Positions 24,759-31,951 of a stretch of DNA of 36,359 nt are shown here, piece by piece. The position numbers were made by a program, and so were the translations under genes. Below the pieces are notes generated by a model, which did not search any database, was not told the origin of the DNA, and saw only the letters and a program-made list of their open reading frames with translations. Numbering within the stretch: the stretch's first letter is position 1; each line of letters begins with the position of its first letter. Source of the DNA: an uncultured Collinsella sp. (GTDB taxonomy: Bacteria > Actinomycetota > Coriobacteriia > Coriobacteriales > Coriobacteriaceae); assembly GCA_900539035.1 (NCBI GenBank), contig UQAU01000021.1, forward strand, positions 1 through 36,359, in the 5' to 3' direction.

Positions 24759-25616
24759 TTATTTGATTATGGTGCGGGAAATCTGCTTGCGCATGGTGGC
24801 GAGCATGTGTTTGGGGACGGCATGAGTCATGCAGCTGCCGATGGTCACGCTCGCGGCGGCCTTGGCTGCATCGCTTGCGTTTTTGGTCGCGTAGCTGTGG
24901 CGGAAACGCTTGAGCATGGCGATGTCGTTGCCGCCGTCGCCGTAGACCGCGACCTCATCCTCGGCAATACCGTAGTATCCCGCCAGCCAGGCCACGCTCT
25001 CGCCCTTGTTGCACGCCACGTCCGTGATCTCGAACATCACCGGATCGAACGGCGCGTTGACCACGCGGTCCGATCGCTCGGCCAAATATGCTTTAAGGTC
25101 ACGCTCCAGCTCGGGCGAGGTCACGCGGCAGTTGATCTTGCACACATCGTGGCGCAGGATGTCTCCGATCGACTGGTCGAAGTATTGTTCCTCGTGATAC
25201 CCGCCACGTGCACGCATGCCACGCATCACGATACGCTTGATAGGGCTGTCCTTTTTAAAGCCCGCCTGATGCATCTCGAACGAGCCGCTCGAGAACATGC
25301 CATCGGGCGTGGAGCAATCAAAGCAAATGTCCGGAAACGCCTTGAGCAGCTCCTCGGTAACCTGCGGGTCGATGGTCCAGGTTTTGAGCACCTCGCCATG
25401 GCTGTCGCGCACGATTGATCCATTGGAGCAGCAGGCGTCAAGCGCCAGGCCCGTAAAGCCATGCTCGCCGATTGGCAACGTCGAGCGCCCGGTCGCGGGA
25501 ACCACGTGGAGTCCCGCCTCAGTCAGCTCGCGAATGGCACGGCGGATGGTCCCATCTGCCTCGTGCAGGGCGTTCAGCAGCGTTCCGTCTAAGTCACTCG
25601 CAAACATCTTGATCAT
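24759..25616 (-). CDS. Cof-type HAD-superfamily phosphatase
   Basis: 285 aa. Class IIB HAD hydrolase: motif I MFASDLDGTLLNA at the N-terminus (nucleophile and acid/base Asp), motif II VVPATGRST, motif III Lys in the C-terminal half, and motif IV VAVYGDGGNDIAMLKR. The protein ends with a regular Cof helix (AKAAASVTIGSCMTHAVPKHM). Such enzymes dephosphorylate sugar phosphates, FMN or other small phosphates; the substrate cannot be predicted. The ATG could be 25616 or 25622. The ribosome site AAGGAG lies 4 bases from the latter and 10 from the former, and it is buried in a 13-bp hairpin (25623-25664). The gene ends at a REP-like palindrome. Confidence 0.9.
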   Translation of the reverse strand: MIKMFASDLDGTLLNALHEADGTIRRAIRELTEAGLHVVPATGRSTLPIGEHGFTGLALDACCSNGSIVRDSHGEVLKTWTIDPQVTEELLKAFPDICFDCSTPDGMFSSGSFEMHQAGFKKDSPIKRIVMRGMRARGGYHEEQYFDQSIGDILRHDVCKINCRVTSPELERDLKAYLAERSDRVVNAPFDPVMFEITDVACNKGESVAWLAGYYGIAEDEVAVYGDGGNDIAMLKRFRHSYATKNASDAAKAAASVTIGSCMTHAVPKHMLATMRKQISRTIIK

Positions 25617-25622
25617 GGGCAT

Positions 25623-25664
25623 GCCTCTCCTTCGTCTGCACGATATTGTAAACGAAGGAGAGGC
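25623..25664 (-). promoter_or_regulatory. Hairpin burying the HAD gene ribosome site
   Basis: GCCTCTCCTTCGT (25623-25635) and ACGAAGGAGAGGC (25652-25664) are perfect 13-bp arms with a 16-nt loop. The arm nearest the HAD start contains its AAGGAG Shine-Dalgarno. It also lies between the MFS gene (upstream on the minus strand) and the HAD gene, so a role in transcript processing or termination is possible. No T tract follows. Confidence 0.7.
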
Positions 25665-25731
25665 ACGCCCAAACAATGCCGTCCCGGCGCGGCGTACCAC
25701 CGCCTCCACAAATTCACGGTGTCCCAGCGCG

Positions 25732-26994
25732 TTAAGGCAATCGCCACAAGCGACTTTTCAGCCGATAAAACAGCGCCGTCGTCAACGTCAGCACCGCCAG
25801 CATGCCTGCGAATACAATCGCCGGTGTCCATCGATCATATGCGAGCCCATAAACCAATTGGCCAATAGGCGTTGCACAGGAAAGCATCATATAAACGAGT
25901 GCCAGCACTTTTCCGCAGAGTTCCTTTGGCGCTGACCGCTGAACAAATGAAACGATTTCGACCGATGCAATGCTTGCCCACGCCATGACCCATGCCGAGC
26001 CGGCCACAAGCGCGGCAAACGCAAATTCATCAGGACCGCTCAGTAGCGTGACAATAATCGGCACGACTCCAAGACAGATCATCGCAACATATCGACATAT
26101 GCCCTTGAAGGAAAAACGATGTGGCCAAATACCGACCAAACCACTGCCGACAAGACCACCTAAGCCCATAGCCACCTCAATAATCCCAACAAAGGATGAC
26201 TGCATTCCGAGATGCTTCGCAACAATAACGGGAGCGCCAATCGTTAGCCCAACTAACTCAAGGTTCAGTACAGCCGCAATCACAATCACAACGAGCAATG
26301 ATGCGTTTTGAAACAGGTAACGTATCGCTTCCAGAAAATCGTTTCGGCATTTCGCGCGAGTCGTGCTGTCCTCCATCTTTCCAGAAGGGGTATTTCGCTT
26401 GAGAGCGCCCCCGAACAGCAGGGCTGACATCGCAAACGTCAACGCCGCGGTTTCGCATAGAGTATCGATACCAAAGCACCCATAGACTGCCGTCCCGACT
26501 ACAGGCCCCAAGATATTACTCATCATGGTTATCTGCGAGACCAACGCAGTGGCACGCTCAACCTTTTCTTGGCCCGTCATGCGCACCGTCTCAATTTGAA
26601 GCATCGGTTTCAGCAGCGATTGGATGCCATATTGGACGCAAAGCATTGCTGCCACGACAACCGCAAGAGGCAGCGAACGCTTCACGGGGATAAACAGCAG
26701 TGATGTAGCCATCAGAACAATGCCGAGTACCACAAGAACCCCGTGATGTCTTCCCCGATCCGCCAAGATCCCGCCAACCGGAGTCGCAAGCACGCTTGGC
26801 ATGAACGCTATCGCCGCGACGGCGCCATATAACGTTGACGAGCCGCTGCAATCGAACAAGTAGAGCGGACACGCAAAGCACAGTGCTGACAACATTGAAT
26901 ACGCACACAGCTGTGCAACAAGAAGGCCAAATAGTCTGATAGATCGCACTGTTTTTGGCGCCAACGAAACGCTACCCCTCCGCATTCCAGCCAT
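25732..26994 (-). CDS. MFS transporter, probable drug/efflux type
   Basis: 420 aa, 12 predicted helices, with an MFS_1-like layout. The N-terminal half contains PSVLATPVGGILADRGRHHG, the loop 2-3 motif A (GxLADRxGR-like). The second half contains GLVGSGLVGIWPHRF. The enterobactin/macrolide-exporter style (MefA-like) is the nearest resemblance, so efflux is inferred. It starts at the ATG at 26994. It is visibly less GC-rich than its neighbours, with more A/T-ending codons, which suggests a transferred gene. A TetR gene lies directly upstream on the same strand, and two palindromic operators lie in between. Confidence 0.88.
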   Translation of the reverse strand: MAGMRRGSVSLAPKTVRSIRLFGLLVAQLCAYSMLSALCFACPLYLFDCSGSSTLYGAVAAIAFMPSVLATPVGGILADRGRHHGVLVVLGIVLMATSLLFIPVKRSLPLAVVVAAMLCVQYGIQSLLKPMLQIETVRMTGQEKVERATALVSQITMMSNILGPVVGTAVYGCFGIDTLCETAALTFAMSALLFGGALKRNTPSGKMEDSTTRAKCRNDFLEAIRYLFQNASLLVVIVIAAVLNLELVGLTIGAPVIVAKHLGMQSSFVGIIEVAMGLGGLVGSGLVGIWPHRFSFKGICRYVAMICLGVVPIIVTLLSGPDEFAFAALVAGSAWVMAWASIASVEIVSFVQRSAPKELCGKVLALVYMMLSCATPIGQLVYGLAYDRWTPAIVFAGMLAVLTLTTALFYRLKSRLWRLP

Positions 26995-27007
26995 AAGCCT
27001 ACCCCCT

Positions 27008-27028
27008 ATACATACCACTAGTATGTAT
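27008..27028 (-). promoter_or_regulatory. Operator 1: ATACATAC-N5-GTATGTAT
   Basis: Perfect 8-bp arms with a 5-bp spacer, located 14-34 bases upstream of the MFS start, where the -10 region is expected. This is the size and style of TetR/AcrR operators. Confidence 0.65.
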
Positions 27029-27037
27029 TTAATGACT

Positions 27038-27062
27038 TAAAAAGGGCAGCCGTGGCTACCCT
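27038..27062 (-). terminator. Terminator after the second TetR gene
   Basis: On the minus strand GGGTAGC-CACG-GCTGCCC (one G-U pair) is followed by TTTTTAAG. It lies between the TetR gene and the MFS gene. Confidence 0.7.
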
Positions 27063-27073
27063 CACAAATCAAT

Positions 27074-27092
27074 TACATACCGTTGGTATCTA
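27074..27092 (-). promoter_or_regulatory. Operator 2: TACATAC-N5-GTATCTA
   Basis: A near copy of operator 1 with one mismatch and the same 5-bp spacer, centred about 65 bp away, immediately beyond the TetR stop codon (27095). Confidence 0.5.
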
Positions 27093-27094
27093 TA

Positions 27095-27757
27095 TTACCA
27101 CCCGGCGCGGTCCCATACGTCCCAAATCTGCGCCGTTGTCTGAAGCACTTCATTACCCAAATCGAGCCCCACCGCAGCCGCCATCTGCGCCAAACATTGT
27201 GCGCGAGCGAGCATTCGCTCCTTGGGCTCGAGCGGACGGAACAATGGCAGCAGCCAAAGATTCGCCAACAACGATACGGCCTCCGCCGCTTCGCGCGGGC
27301 ATTCGCACGCAATGGAGCCGTCGGCGATGCCCTCCTCGATCACTGGCAAGAGACAGCCATCGGCCGACTCGTCAAACGAGCCCTGGTACTGCATCGCCAG
27401 TAGACGCGAGCTTTTTACCGGATCCGCCGCAGGATGCATGCGTGCCCATAGCTCAATTTGTGGAACGACGGACTCGGGCGCGTACAGTCGCTTGAGTTTT
27501 TGGGCTCCGGTCATATTGTCAGCACCGATTGTCGCACGGCGACGCTCGACAATTGGAGCCATTGCCCGATCAAATGCGGCGTTGAAAATCTCTTCTTTGC
27601 TCTTAAAGTGATGATAGACAGCGCCCTTGGTCATGCCATTGAGGCGGTCGACGATATCTTGAATGCTCGTCCCCTCATAACCCTGTGCGCAGAATAGCTC
27701 CAGCGCCGCGTCGAGAATCTTCGCGACCGTCTCTTCGGGATATTTATTGCGACCCAT
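27095..27757 (-). CDS. TetR/AcrR family regulator of the MFS gene
   Basis: 220 aa. The helix-turn-helix is textbook: ETVAKILDAALELFCAQGYEGTSIQDIVDRLNGMTKGAVYHHFKSKEEIFNAAFDRA (residues about 6-65). The C-terminal domain (MTGAQKLKRLYAPESVVPQ, LLANLWLLPLFRPLEPKERM) has no known ligand motif. The ATG at 27757 is chosen over a GTG at 27793 because the HTH begins shortly after it, although its ribosome site (GGGCGGA) is weak. It lies upstream of the MFS gene on the same strand, and the two operators suggest repression of the transporter. A 12-bp inverted repeat (27765-27818) sits in front of it. Confidence 0.9.
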   Translation of the reverse strand: MGRNKYPEETVAKILDAALELFCAQGYEGTSIQDIVDRLNGMTKGAVYHHFKSKEEIFNAAFDRAMAPIVERRRATIGADNMTGAQKLKRLYAPESVVPQIELWARMHPAADPVKSSRLLAMQYQGSFDESADGCLLPVIEEGIADGSIACECPREAAEAVSLLANLWLLPLFRPLEPKERMLARAQCLAQMAAAVGLDLGNEVLQTTAQIWDVWDRAGW

Positions 27758-27764
27758 AATCCGC

Positions 27765-27818
27765 CCATCTGCAACGCAAGTCTTGTGCTTCACTGCAGTA
27801 TTTTAACGTTGCAGATGG
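27765..27818. repeat. 12-bp inverted repeat in front of the second TetR gene
   Basis: CCATCTGCAACG (27765-27776) and CGTTGCAGATGG (27807-27818) are perfect and separated by 30 bases. They bracket the region where the TetR promoter must lie (TAAAAT on the minus strand near 27800). They could be paired binding sites or a leader hairpin. Confidence 0.55.
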
Positions 27819-27831
27819 CAGACGGTCGGTC

Positions 27832-27930
27832 CTACACCGCGGCGGGGCCGTGTTCGCCGGTACGGATGCGGATAACCTCCTCGACCGGCTCGACCCAAAT
27901 CTTGCCGTCTCCAACGGCGCCGCAATCTTG
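27832..27930 (-). pseudogene. C-terminal remnant of a P-II (GlnB/GlnK) gene
   Basis: Only the last 30 or so codons are recognisable: CGAVGDGKIWVEPVEEVIRI, then RTGEHGPAAV and a TAG stop at 27832-27834. These correspond to the P-II B-loop (GDGKIxV) and C-loop (RIRTGE), which bind ATP and 2-oxoglutarate. Upstream codons in this frame are Pro/Arg-rich and do not resemble P-II, and no start, T-loop or amt partner is present. The gene was presumably deleted together with its transporter. The CmpB-type gene ends about 75 bases away. Confidence 0.6.
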
Positions 27931-28004
27931 GAAACGGCGCAGCAACGGGCGCGAAACGAACGGGAAATACGCGGGCAAGGGAGCCGTGGGCGCGCCCGTC
28001 CCGG

Positions 28005-29024
28005 CTAGCGCCGAAACAGCTCGTGAGCGCGGTCGCGGAGATTGGTTGCTCGAATGACACCTTCGTAGCGATTGATGCGCAGACGCGGGAAGGCATTGAA
28101 GAAGCGCAGGTCGCGGCGGCTGAGTGACACGTTCGGCACCGGACGGCTTATGCGCTTGCCGGCAAAGCGATGACTAAGCGACGGACGCGGCATGCTCGGC
28201 GCGGCATCGGCCACGCGGCGGGCAGCGAGCGCCAGGCCGCGAGCGCCGTCCGCGATAAACGTCGGCATCGAAGCCTTCTCGCGCAGGGCATCGAGCGTCG
28301 CGTCACCCAGCTCGGCCAGCCATGCGTTAACGGCACGGCTACGGATGTGCGTCTGTGTCACCGAGTCAATCGTCGATTCGGGAATGCGCTCGAGCATTGA
28401 GTCCGAGGCATCGGCAAGCGACTCGTTGATGCGGTCGGCAAGGTCGGCCCGGACGCGCTCCAGCTGATCGGACAGACGCCGCCAGCTGGCCAAAGAGCAC
28501 ACCGCGTCGACCATCATCGCGACCGCGACGATAAAGGCGGACAGCCGCACAATCAGCACCGGCAGATGGCCAAGCAGCCCCAGCAATGCCGGCTCCACTA
28601 AACGGCAAATGCATAACGCACCCAAGCCAAACGCGCAGGCCCAGTACAGGCAGATGCGCCCGTGCAGGTTAAACGGCAGATGCGAATAGTCCCAAAAGCG
28701 AGCGCCCGTTGTTTTTTCCAACAGCACGCCCACGCTGTACTCAATCACGCTGCATACGAGCGCTGCAGCGACAAACTGGCTCGACGCGTCAGGAATTCCG
28801 CGCAACAGCAGCCAGCAGGCAATGCCGCCCGCGCCATAGATGGGGCAACACGGTCCCAGCAAAAAGCCGCTGTTGGCAAAGCGTCCGTGGTTGAGCATGG
28901 CGCATACTGTCGACTCCCATGCCCAACCGCAAAACCCGTAAAAGGCAAACGAGAGCACCAGTGCCGAGAGCGGGCAGGCGGCAAGCGTCGCGCCGCCAAA
29001 TGCCATGTCGATCGCGGTCCCCAC
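28005..29024 (-). CDS. CmpB-type putative ABC transporter membrane protein (PF06541-like)
   Basis: 339 aa. The first 180 residues carry about five membrane segments with the family motifs FYGFCGWAWESTV, GRFANSGFLLGPCCPIYGAG, VIEYSVGVLLEKTTGARFWDYS and PFNLHGRICLYWACAFG. The C-terminal 150 residues are soluble and Arg/Ala-rich (VRADLADRINESLADASDSM, KRISRPVPNVSLSRRDLRFF). Despite the family name, no ABC ATPase is nearby and the function is unknown. The GTG start at 29024 follows GGAGAGGG with a good spacing and lies three bases after the stop of the HD gene, so the two are co-translated. In this group the soluble tail is often the variable part. Confidence 0.85.
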   Translation of the reverse strand: MGTAIDMAFGGATLAACPLSALVLSFAFYGFCGWAWESTVCAMLNHGRFANSGFLLGPCCPIYGAGGIACWLLLRGIPDASSQFVAAALVCSVIEYSVGVLLEKTTGARFWDYSHLPFNLHGRICLYWACAFGLGALCICRLVEPALLGLLGHLPVLIVRLSAFIVAVAMMVDAVCSLASWRRLSDQLERVRADLADRINESLADASDSMLERIPESTIDSVTQTHIRSRAVNAWLAELGDATLDALREKASMPTFIADGARGLALAARRVADAAPSMPRPSLSHRFAGKRISRPVPNVSLSRRDLRFFNAFPRLRINRYEGVIRATNLRDRAHELFRR

Positions 29025-29027
29025 CGT

Positions 29028-29564
29028 CTACCCTCTCCTCTTCTCGCTCGATTCGCTGCTCACGCCATCGTCCGCCTCGTCCTTGCGCGGCAGACGACCG
29101 GCGACCGTCTCGCGCAGCGCGCACCATTTATCCGCCAGACACACAATCCAAGCCTCACGGCACGTCGGCGGCACCGGTACCAGCGGAAACATATGGCGCG
29201 CGATAATATTCCGCTCGCGCGGCGTCAGCTCAAAATCTTCCTCGGCACGCGTCAGGGCAAAAAACGGGTGGCGAAAGCCATGCAGCCGATGGCTTGGGTC
29301 GGGATCGTGCCAGTCATAGAGAAAGTAATCGTGTAGCAGGGCCCCGCGCAGCAACGAGGCGCGGTCGACCGAGACACCGACGCGGCCCAGGCGCTCGGCA
29401 AAGGACAGACTTGCCCGCGCCACCGAGGTCACATGTGCATACACCGTCACATCGCCATGCTGGATAAACTCGCGCGTCAGGTCCAGACGGCCCGCCTGTG
29501 CCAATTGACGGGCAGCATGGTCTACTTCGCACGCGATTTTCTCGGCACGAACGACATCGGACAT
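29028..29564 (-). CDS. HD-domain protein
   Basis: 178 aa. HD-superfamily metal-dependent phosphohydrolase pattern: HVTSVARASLSFAERL (first His), LLRGALLHDYFLYDWHD (the His-Asp pair) and ERNIIARHMFPLVPVPP (later His). LADKWCALRE supplies the last conserved Asp. HD proteins hydrolyse nucleotides or other phosphate esters; this small, stand-alone type is often annotated only as HD domain-containing. The start at 29564 is chosen over 29609 because GGAGGCAGC precedes the ATG. Operonic with the CmpB-type gene. Confidence 0.88.
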   Translation of the reverse strand: MSDVVRAEKIACEVDHAARQLAQAGRLDLTREFIQHGDVTVYAHVTSVARASLSFAERLGRVGVSVDRASLLRGALLHDYFLYDWHDPDPSHRLHGFRHPFFALTRAEEDFELTPRERNIIARHMFPLVPVPPTCREAWIVCLADKWCALRETVAGRLPRKDEADDGVSSESSEKRRG

Positions 29565-29792
29565 GCTGCCTCCTTCCAGCGACTCACGGCGACAAGCCAC
29601 GGCCTGCACACATTGAATAAAATCACCATGGAATCTATCAGTATGGCATCTGACAAAACGTTTTGCCCCACCAGTTGGCGAATTACCGCGCCGCCGTCAC
29701 ATATCAAACGTCAAAATGTGCGAGACTGTTTTGTGCAATTGTGCCGGCCAAGGGAGTGCCGGCGCACGATTCGCATGGAGTAACCCACAACG

Positions 29793-31574
29793 ATGCTGCT
29801 TACGCAAACGACAACGCCCGAGGACGTCAAGGCTCTTAATCGCGCCGAGCTCCCGCAGCTCTGCGACGAGATTCGCCACGCCATCCTCGAAAGCTCCGCC
29901 GCCGTCGGCGGACACGTTGCCCCCAACTTGGGCGTCGTTGAGCTTACGGTCGCACTCCATCGCGTGTTTAACTCCCCCACCGACAAAATTGTCTTTGACG
30001 TTTCGCACCAGACCTACGCCCACAAGGCGCTGACTGGGCGCGCGTACACTTATATCGATCCGGAGCGTTATGGTGAGGCTTCTGGCTTTGCCAATCCCGA
30101 CGAGTCCGAGCACGACCTGTTCGCCATGGGCCACACCTCCACATCGGTGAGCCTGGGCTGCGGCTTGGCACACGCCCGCGATCTGGCAGGCGACAGCTAC
30201 AACGTCATTACCATCATTGGCGACGGCTCGCTTTCGGGCGGCTTGGCGTTTGAGGGCTTTAACAATGCCGCCGAACTCGATAGCAACCTGATCATCATCG
30301 TCAACGATAACGACCAGTCCATTGCCGAAAACCATGGCGGCCTGTATCGCAATCTGGCCGAGCTGCGCGCCAGCAACGGCACCTGTGAGCGCAACGTTTT
30401 CCGCGCGATGGGGCTCGACTACCGCTACCTGAACGCCGGCAACGACGTGTTGGCCCTGGTCGACACGCTGCAGGAGCTGCGCGACATCGACCACCCCATC
30501 GCGCTGCACGTCTCCACCGCCAAGGGCAAGGGCTTTGAGCCGGCCCAGAGCGACCCGGAACGCTGGCACCACGTGGGTCCGTTTGACATGGCAACTGGCC
30601 GCAAGCTCTGCCCGGGCCATCCGAGCGAGCCCGCACCGCGCACCTATGCCGATATTACGGGCGAGGCGCTCAGCGCCGCCATCGAGCGCGATCCGCAGGT
30701 CGTGGGCATCACGGCCGCCACGCCCTACATCATGGGCTTTACACCCGAGCTTCGCGCTGCCGCCGGCAAACAGTTCGTCGACGTGGGCATTGCCGAGGAG
30801 CACGCTGTGACCTTTGCCACCGCGCTTGCACGCTCGGGCGCCAAGCCAGTCTTTGGTGTGTACGGCACGTTTTTGCAGCGCGCCTACGACGAGCTGTGGC
30901 ACGACCTGTGCCTCAACGACGCCCCGGCAACCATTTTGGTGTTTGGTGCGTCAATCTTTGGCACCACGTCCGAGACGCACCTCTCGTTCTTCGATATTTC
31001 CATGCTGGGCGGTCTTCCCAACATGCACTACTTGGCGCCGGTCTGCATGGAGGAATACCTATCCATGCTGAGTTGGTCGCTCGACCACCGCGAGCATCCC
31101 GTGGCGATCCGTGTACCGGGCATCGGCCTGGTAAGCCGCCCCGACTTGGCGCCCGCCGAGGACGCCGACTACGGTGCCGTTCGCTACAACGTGGTGCGTC
31201 AGGGCCGCGACGTTGCCGTGCTCGCACTCGGCGATTTCTTTGAGCTGGGCGAGCGCGTGGCAAACCGCTTGGCCGCCGAGTACGGCATCGAGGCCACGCT
31301 CGTCAACCCGCGCTTTGCAACCGAACTCGACCGCGAGTTCCTCGATAGCCTTGCTGCCGAGCATCGTGTTGTCGTCACCCTCGAGGACGGCATCTTGGAC
31401 GGCGGCTGGGGCGAGCGTGTCGCGTGCTACTTGGCCTGCACGCCCGTGCGCACGCGCACCTTCGGCATCGCCAAGGGCTTCCCCGATCGCTACGACCCCA
31501 ACGAGTTGCTCGCTCAGAACGGCATGACGGTCGAGAACATGGCCGCCGAAGCCGTGAGACTACTCAACGAGTAA
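29793..31574 (+). CDS. 1-deoxy-D-xylulose-5-phosphate synthase-like enzyme
   Basis: 593 aa, a transketolase fold of the DXS type (pyruvate + glyceraldehyde 3-phosphate to DXP, the entry to MEP isoprenoid synthesis and to thiamine and pyridoxal). Thiamine-diphosphate domain: SSAAVGGHVAPNLGVVELTV, VFDVSHQTYAHKALTGR, IIGDGSLSGGLAFEGFNN, IVNDNDQSIAENHGGLY. Pyrimidine domain: FVDVGIAEEHAVTFATALAR, VYGTFLQRAYDELWHDL. C-terminal domain: VTLEDGILDGGWGERV. Two places differ from canonical DXS. The usual DGxTHxGxFD is TSETHLSFFDIS, and the GDG loop reads SLSGG. At 593 aa it is shorter than the usual 620-640. It is therefore a divergent DXS or DXS-like paralogue. The ribosome site (GGAG) lies 12 bases before the start. 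Confidence 0.85.
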   Translation: MLLTQTTTPEDVKALNRAELPQLCDEIRHAILESSAAVGGHVAPNLGVVELTVALHRVFNSPTDKIVFDVSHQTYAHKALTGRAYTYIDPERYGEASGFANPDESEHDLFAMGHTSTSVSLGCGLAHARDLAGDSYNVITIIGDGSLSGGLAFEGFNNAAELDSNLIIIVNDNDQSIAENHGGLYRNLAELRASNGTCERNVFRAMGLDYRYLNAGNDVLALVDTLQELRDIDHPIALHVSTAKGKGFEPAQSDPERWHHVGPFDMATGRKLCPGHPSEPAPRTYADITGEALSAAIERDPQVVGITAATPYIMGFTPELRAAAGKQFVDVGIAEEHAVTFATALARSGAKPVFGVYGTFLQRAYDELWHDLCLNDAPATILVFGASIFGTTSETHLSFFDISMLGGLPNMHYLAPVCMEEYLSMLSWSLDHREHPVAIRVPGIGLVSRPDLAPAEDADYGAVRYNVVRQGRDVAVLALGDFFELGERVANRLAAEYGIEATLVNPRFATELDREFLDSLAAEHRVVVTLEDGILDGGWGERVACYLACTPVRTRTFGIAKGFPDRYDPNELLAQNGMTVENMAAEAVRLLNE

Positions 31575-31576
31575 GA

Positions 31577-31617
31577 AAACCTCCGCAAGGGAAGCGCCCC
31601 TGCGGAGGTTTTTATTT
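31577..31617 (+). terminator. Rho-independent terminator after the DXS-like gene
   Basis: AAACCTCCGCA (31577-31587) pairs with TGCGGAGGTTT (31601-31611), an 11-bp perfect stem with a 13-nt loop, followed by TTATTTTC. Confidence 0.92.
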
Positions 31618-31631
31618 TCACAGCTCAATTA

Positions 31632-31686
31632 TCTCAATCTGTAACATCTATGGCCCGAATTCCCGTCTAACTGTTACAGATTGAGA
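31632..31686. repeat. REP-like hairpin unit A (TCTCAATCTGTAACA arms)
   Basis: Perfect 15-bp arms TCTCAATCTGTAACA (31632-31646) and TGTTACAGATTGAGA (31672-31686) with a 25-nt loop. It pairs with unit B at 31709-31771, in opposite orientation by loop similarity. Confidence 0.9.
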
Positions 31687-31708
31687 CAAGATGTCTTAGT
31701 CCCAGACC

Positions 31709-31771
31709 TTTGTCTCAATCTGTAACAGGTAGAGACCTTTTGGCCGTCCAGATGTTACAGATTGAGACAAA
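31709..31771. repeat. REP-like hairpin unit B (TTTGTCTCAATCTGTAACA arms)
   Basis: Perfect 19-bp arms (31709-31727 and 31753-31771) with a 25-nt loop GGTAGAGACCTTTTGGCCG..., the reverse complement of which resembles the loop of unit A. The two units form a BIME-like pair separated by 22 bases. Confidence 0.9.
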
Positions 31772-31799
31772 GCAGCAAGGCATGCCGTTGCATCGGTCA

Positions 31800-31838
31800 A
31801 AACCACCACAAAGGTGCCTGTCCCTTTTTGGTAGGTAG
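31800..31838. repeat. Chimeric REP-like element
   Basis: The left part AACCACCACAAAGGTGCCTG matches the element at 7777-7817. The right part CCCTTTTTGGTAGGT matches the arms of the 2841/7699 type. The centre GGTGCCTGTCCC is shared. The arms no longer pair perfectly, so it looks like a recombinant of two families. Confidence 0.7.
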
Positions 31839-31878
31839 AATAACCCATAAGGTAAGTATGTTTCTGAGTTATTTCGTG

Positions 31879-31908
31879 TTGACCCGTCTGAGCGCAATAG
31901 GGTATAAC
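31879..31908 (+). promoter_or_regulatory. Promoter of the amino-acid ABC transporter operon
   Basis: TTGACC (31879-31884), an 18-base spacer and TATAAC (31903-31908), about 45 bases before the start of the binding-protein gene. Confidence 0.7.
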
Positions 31909-31951
31909 TCTACTCAACCGCTAGGGATTTTATTGAGAAAGGTGTTCTACT

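Noticed and set aside
31696..31917. Short minus-strand frames in the repeat array after the DXS-like gene
   Set aside because: They are translations of palindromes, without ribosome sites.
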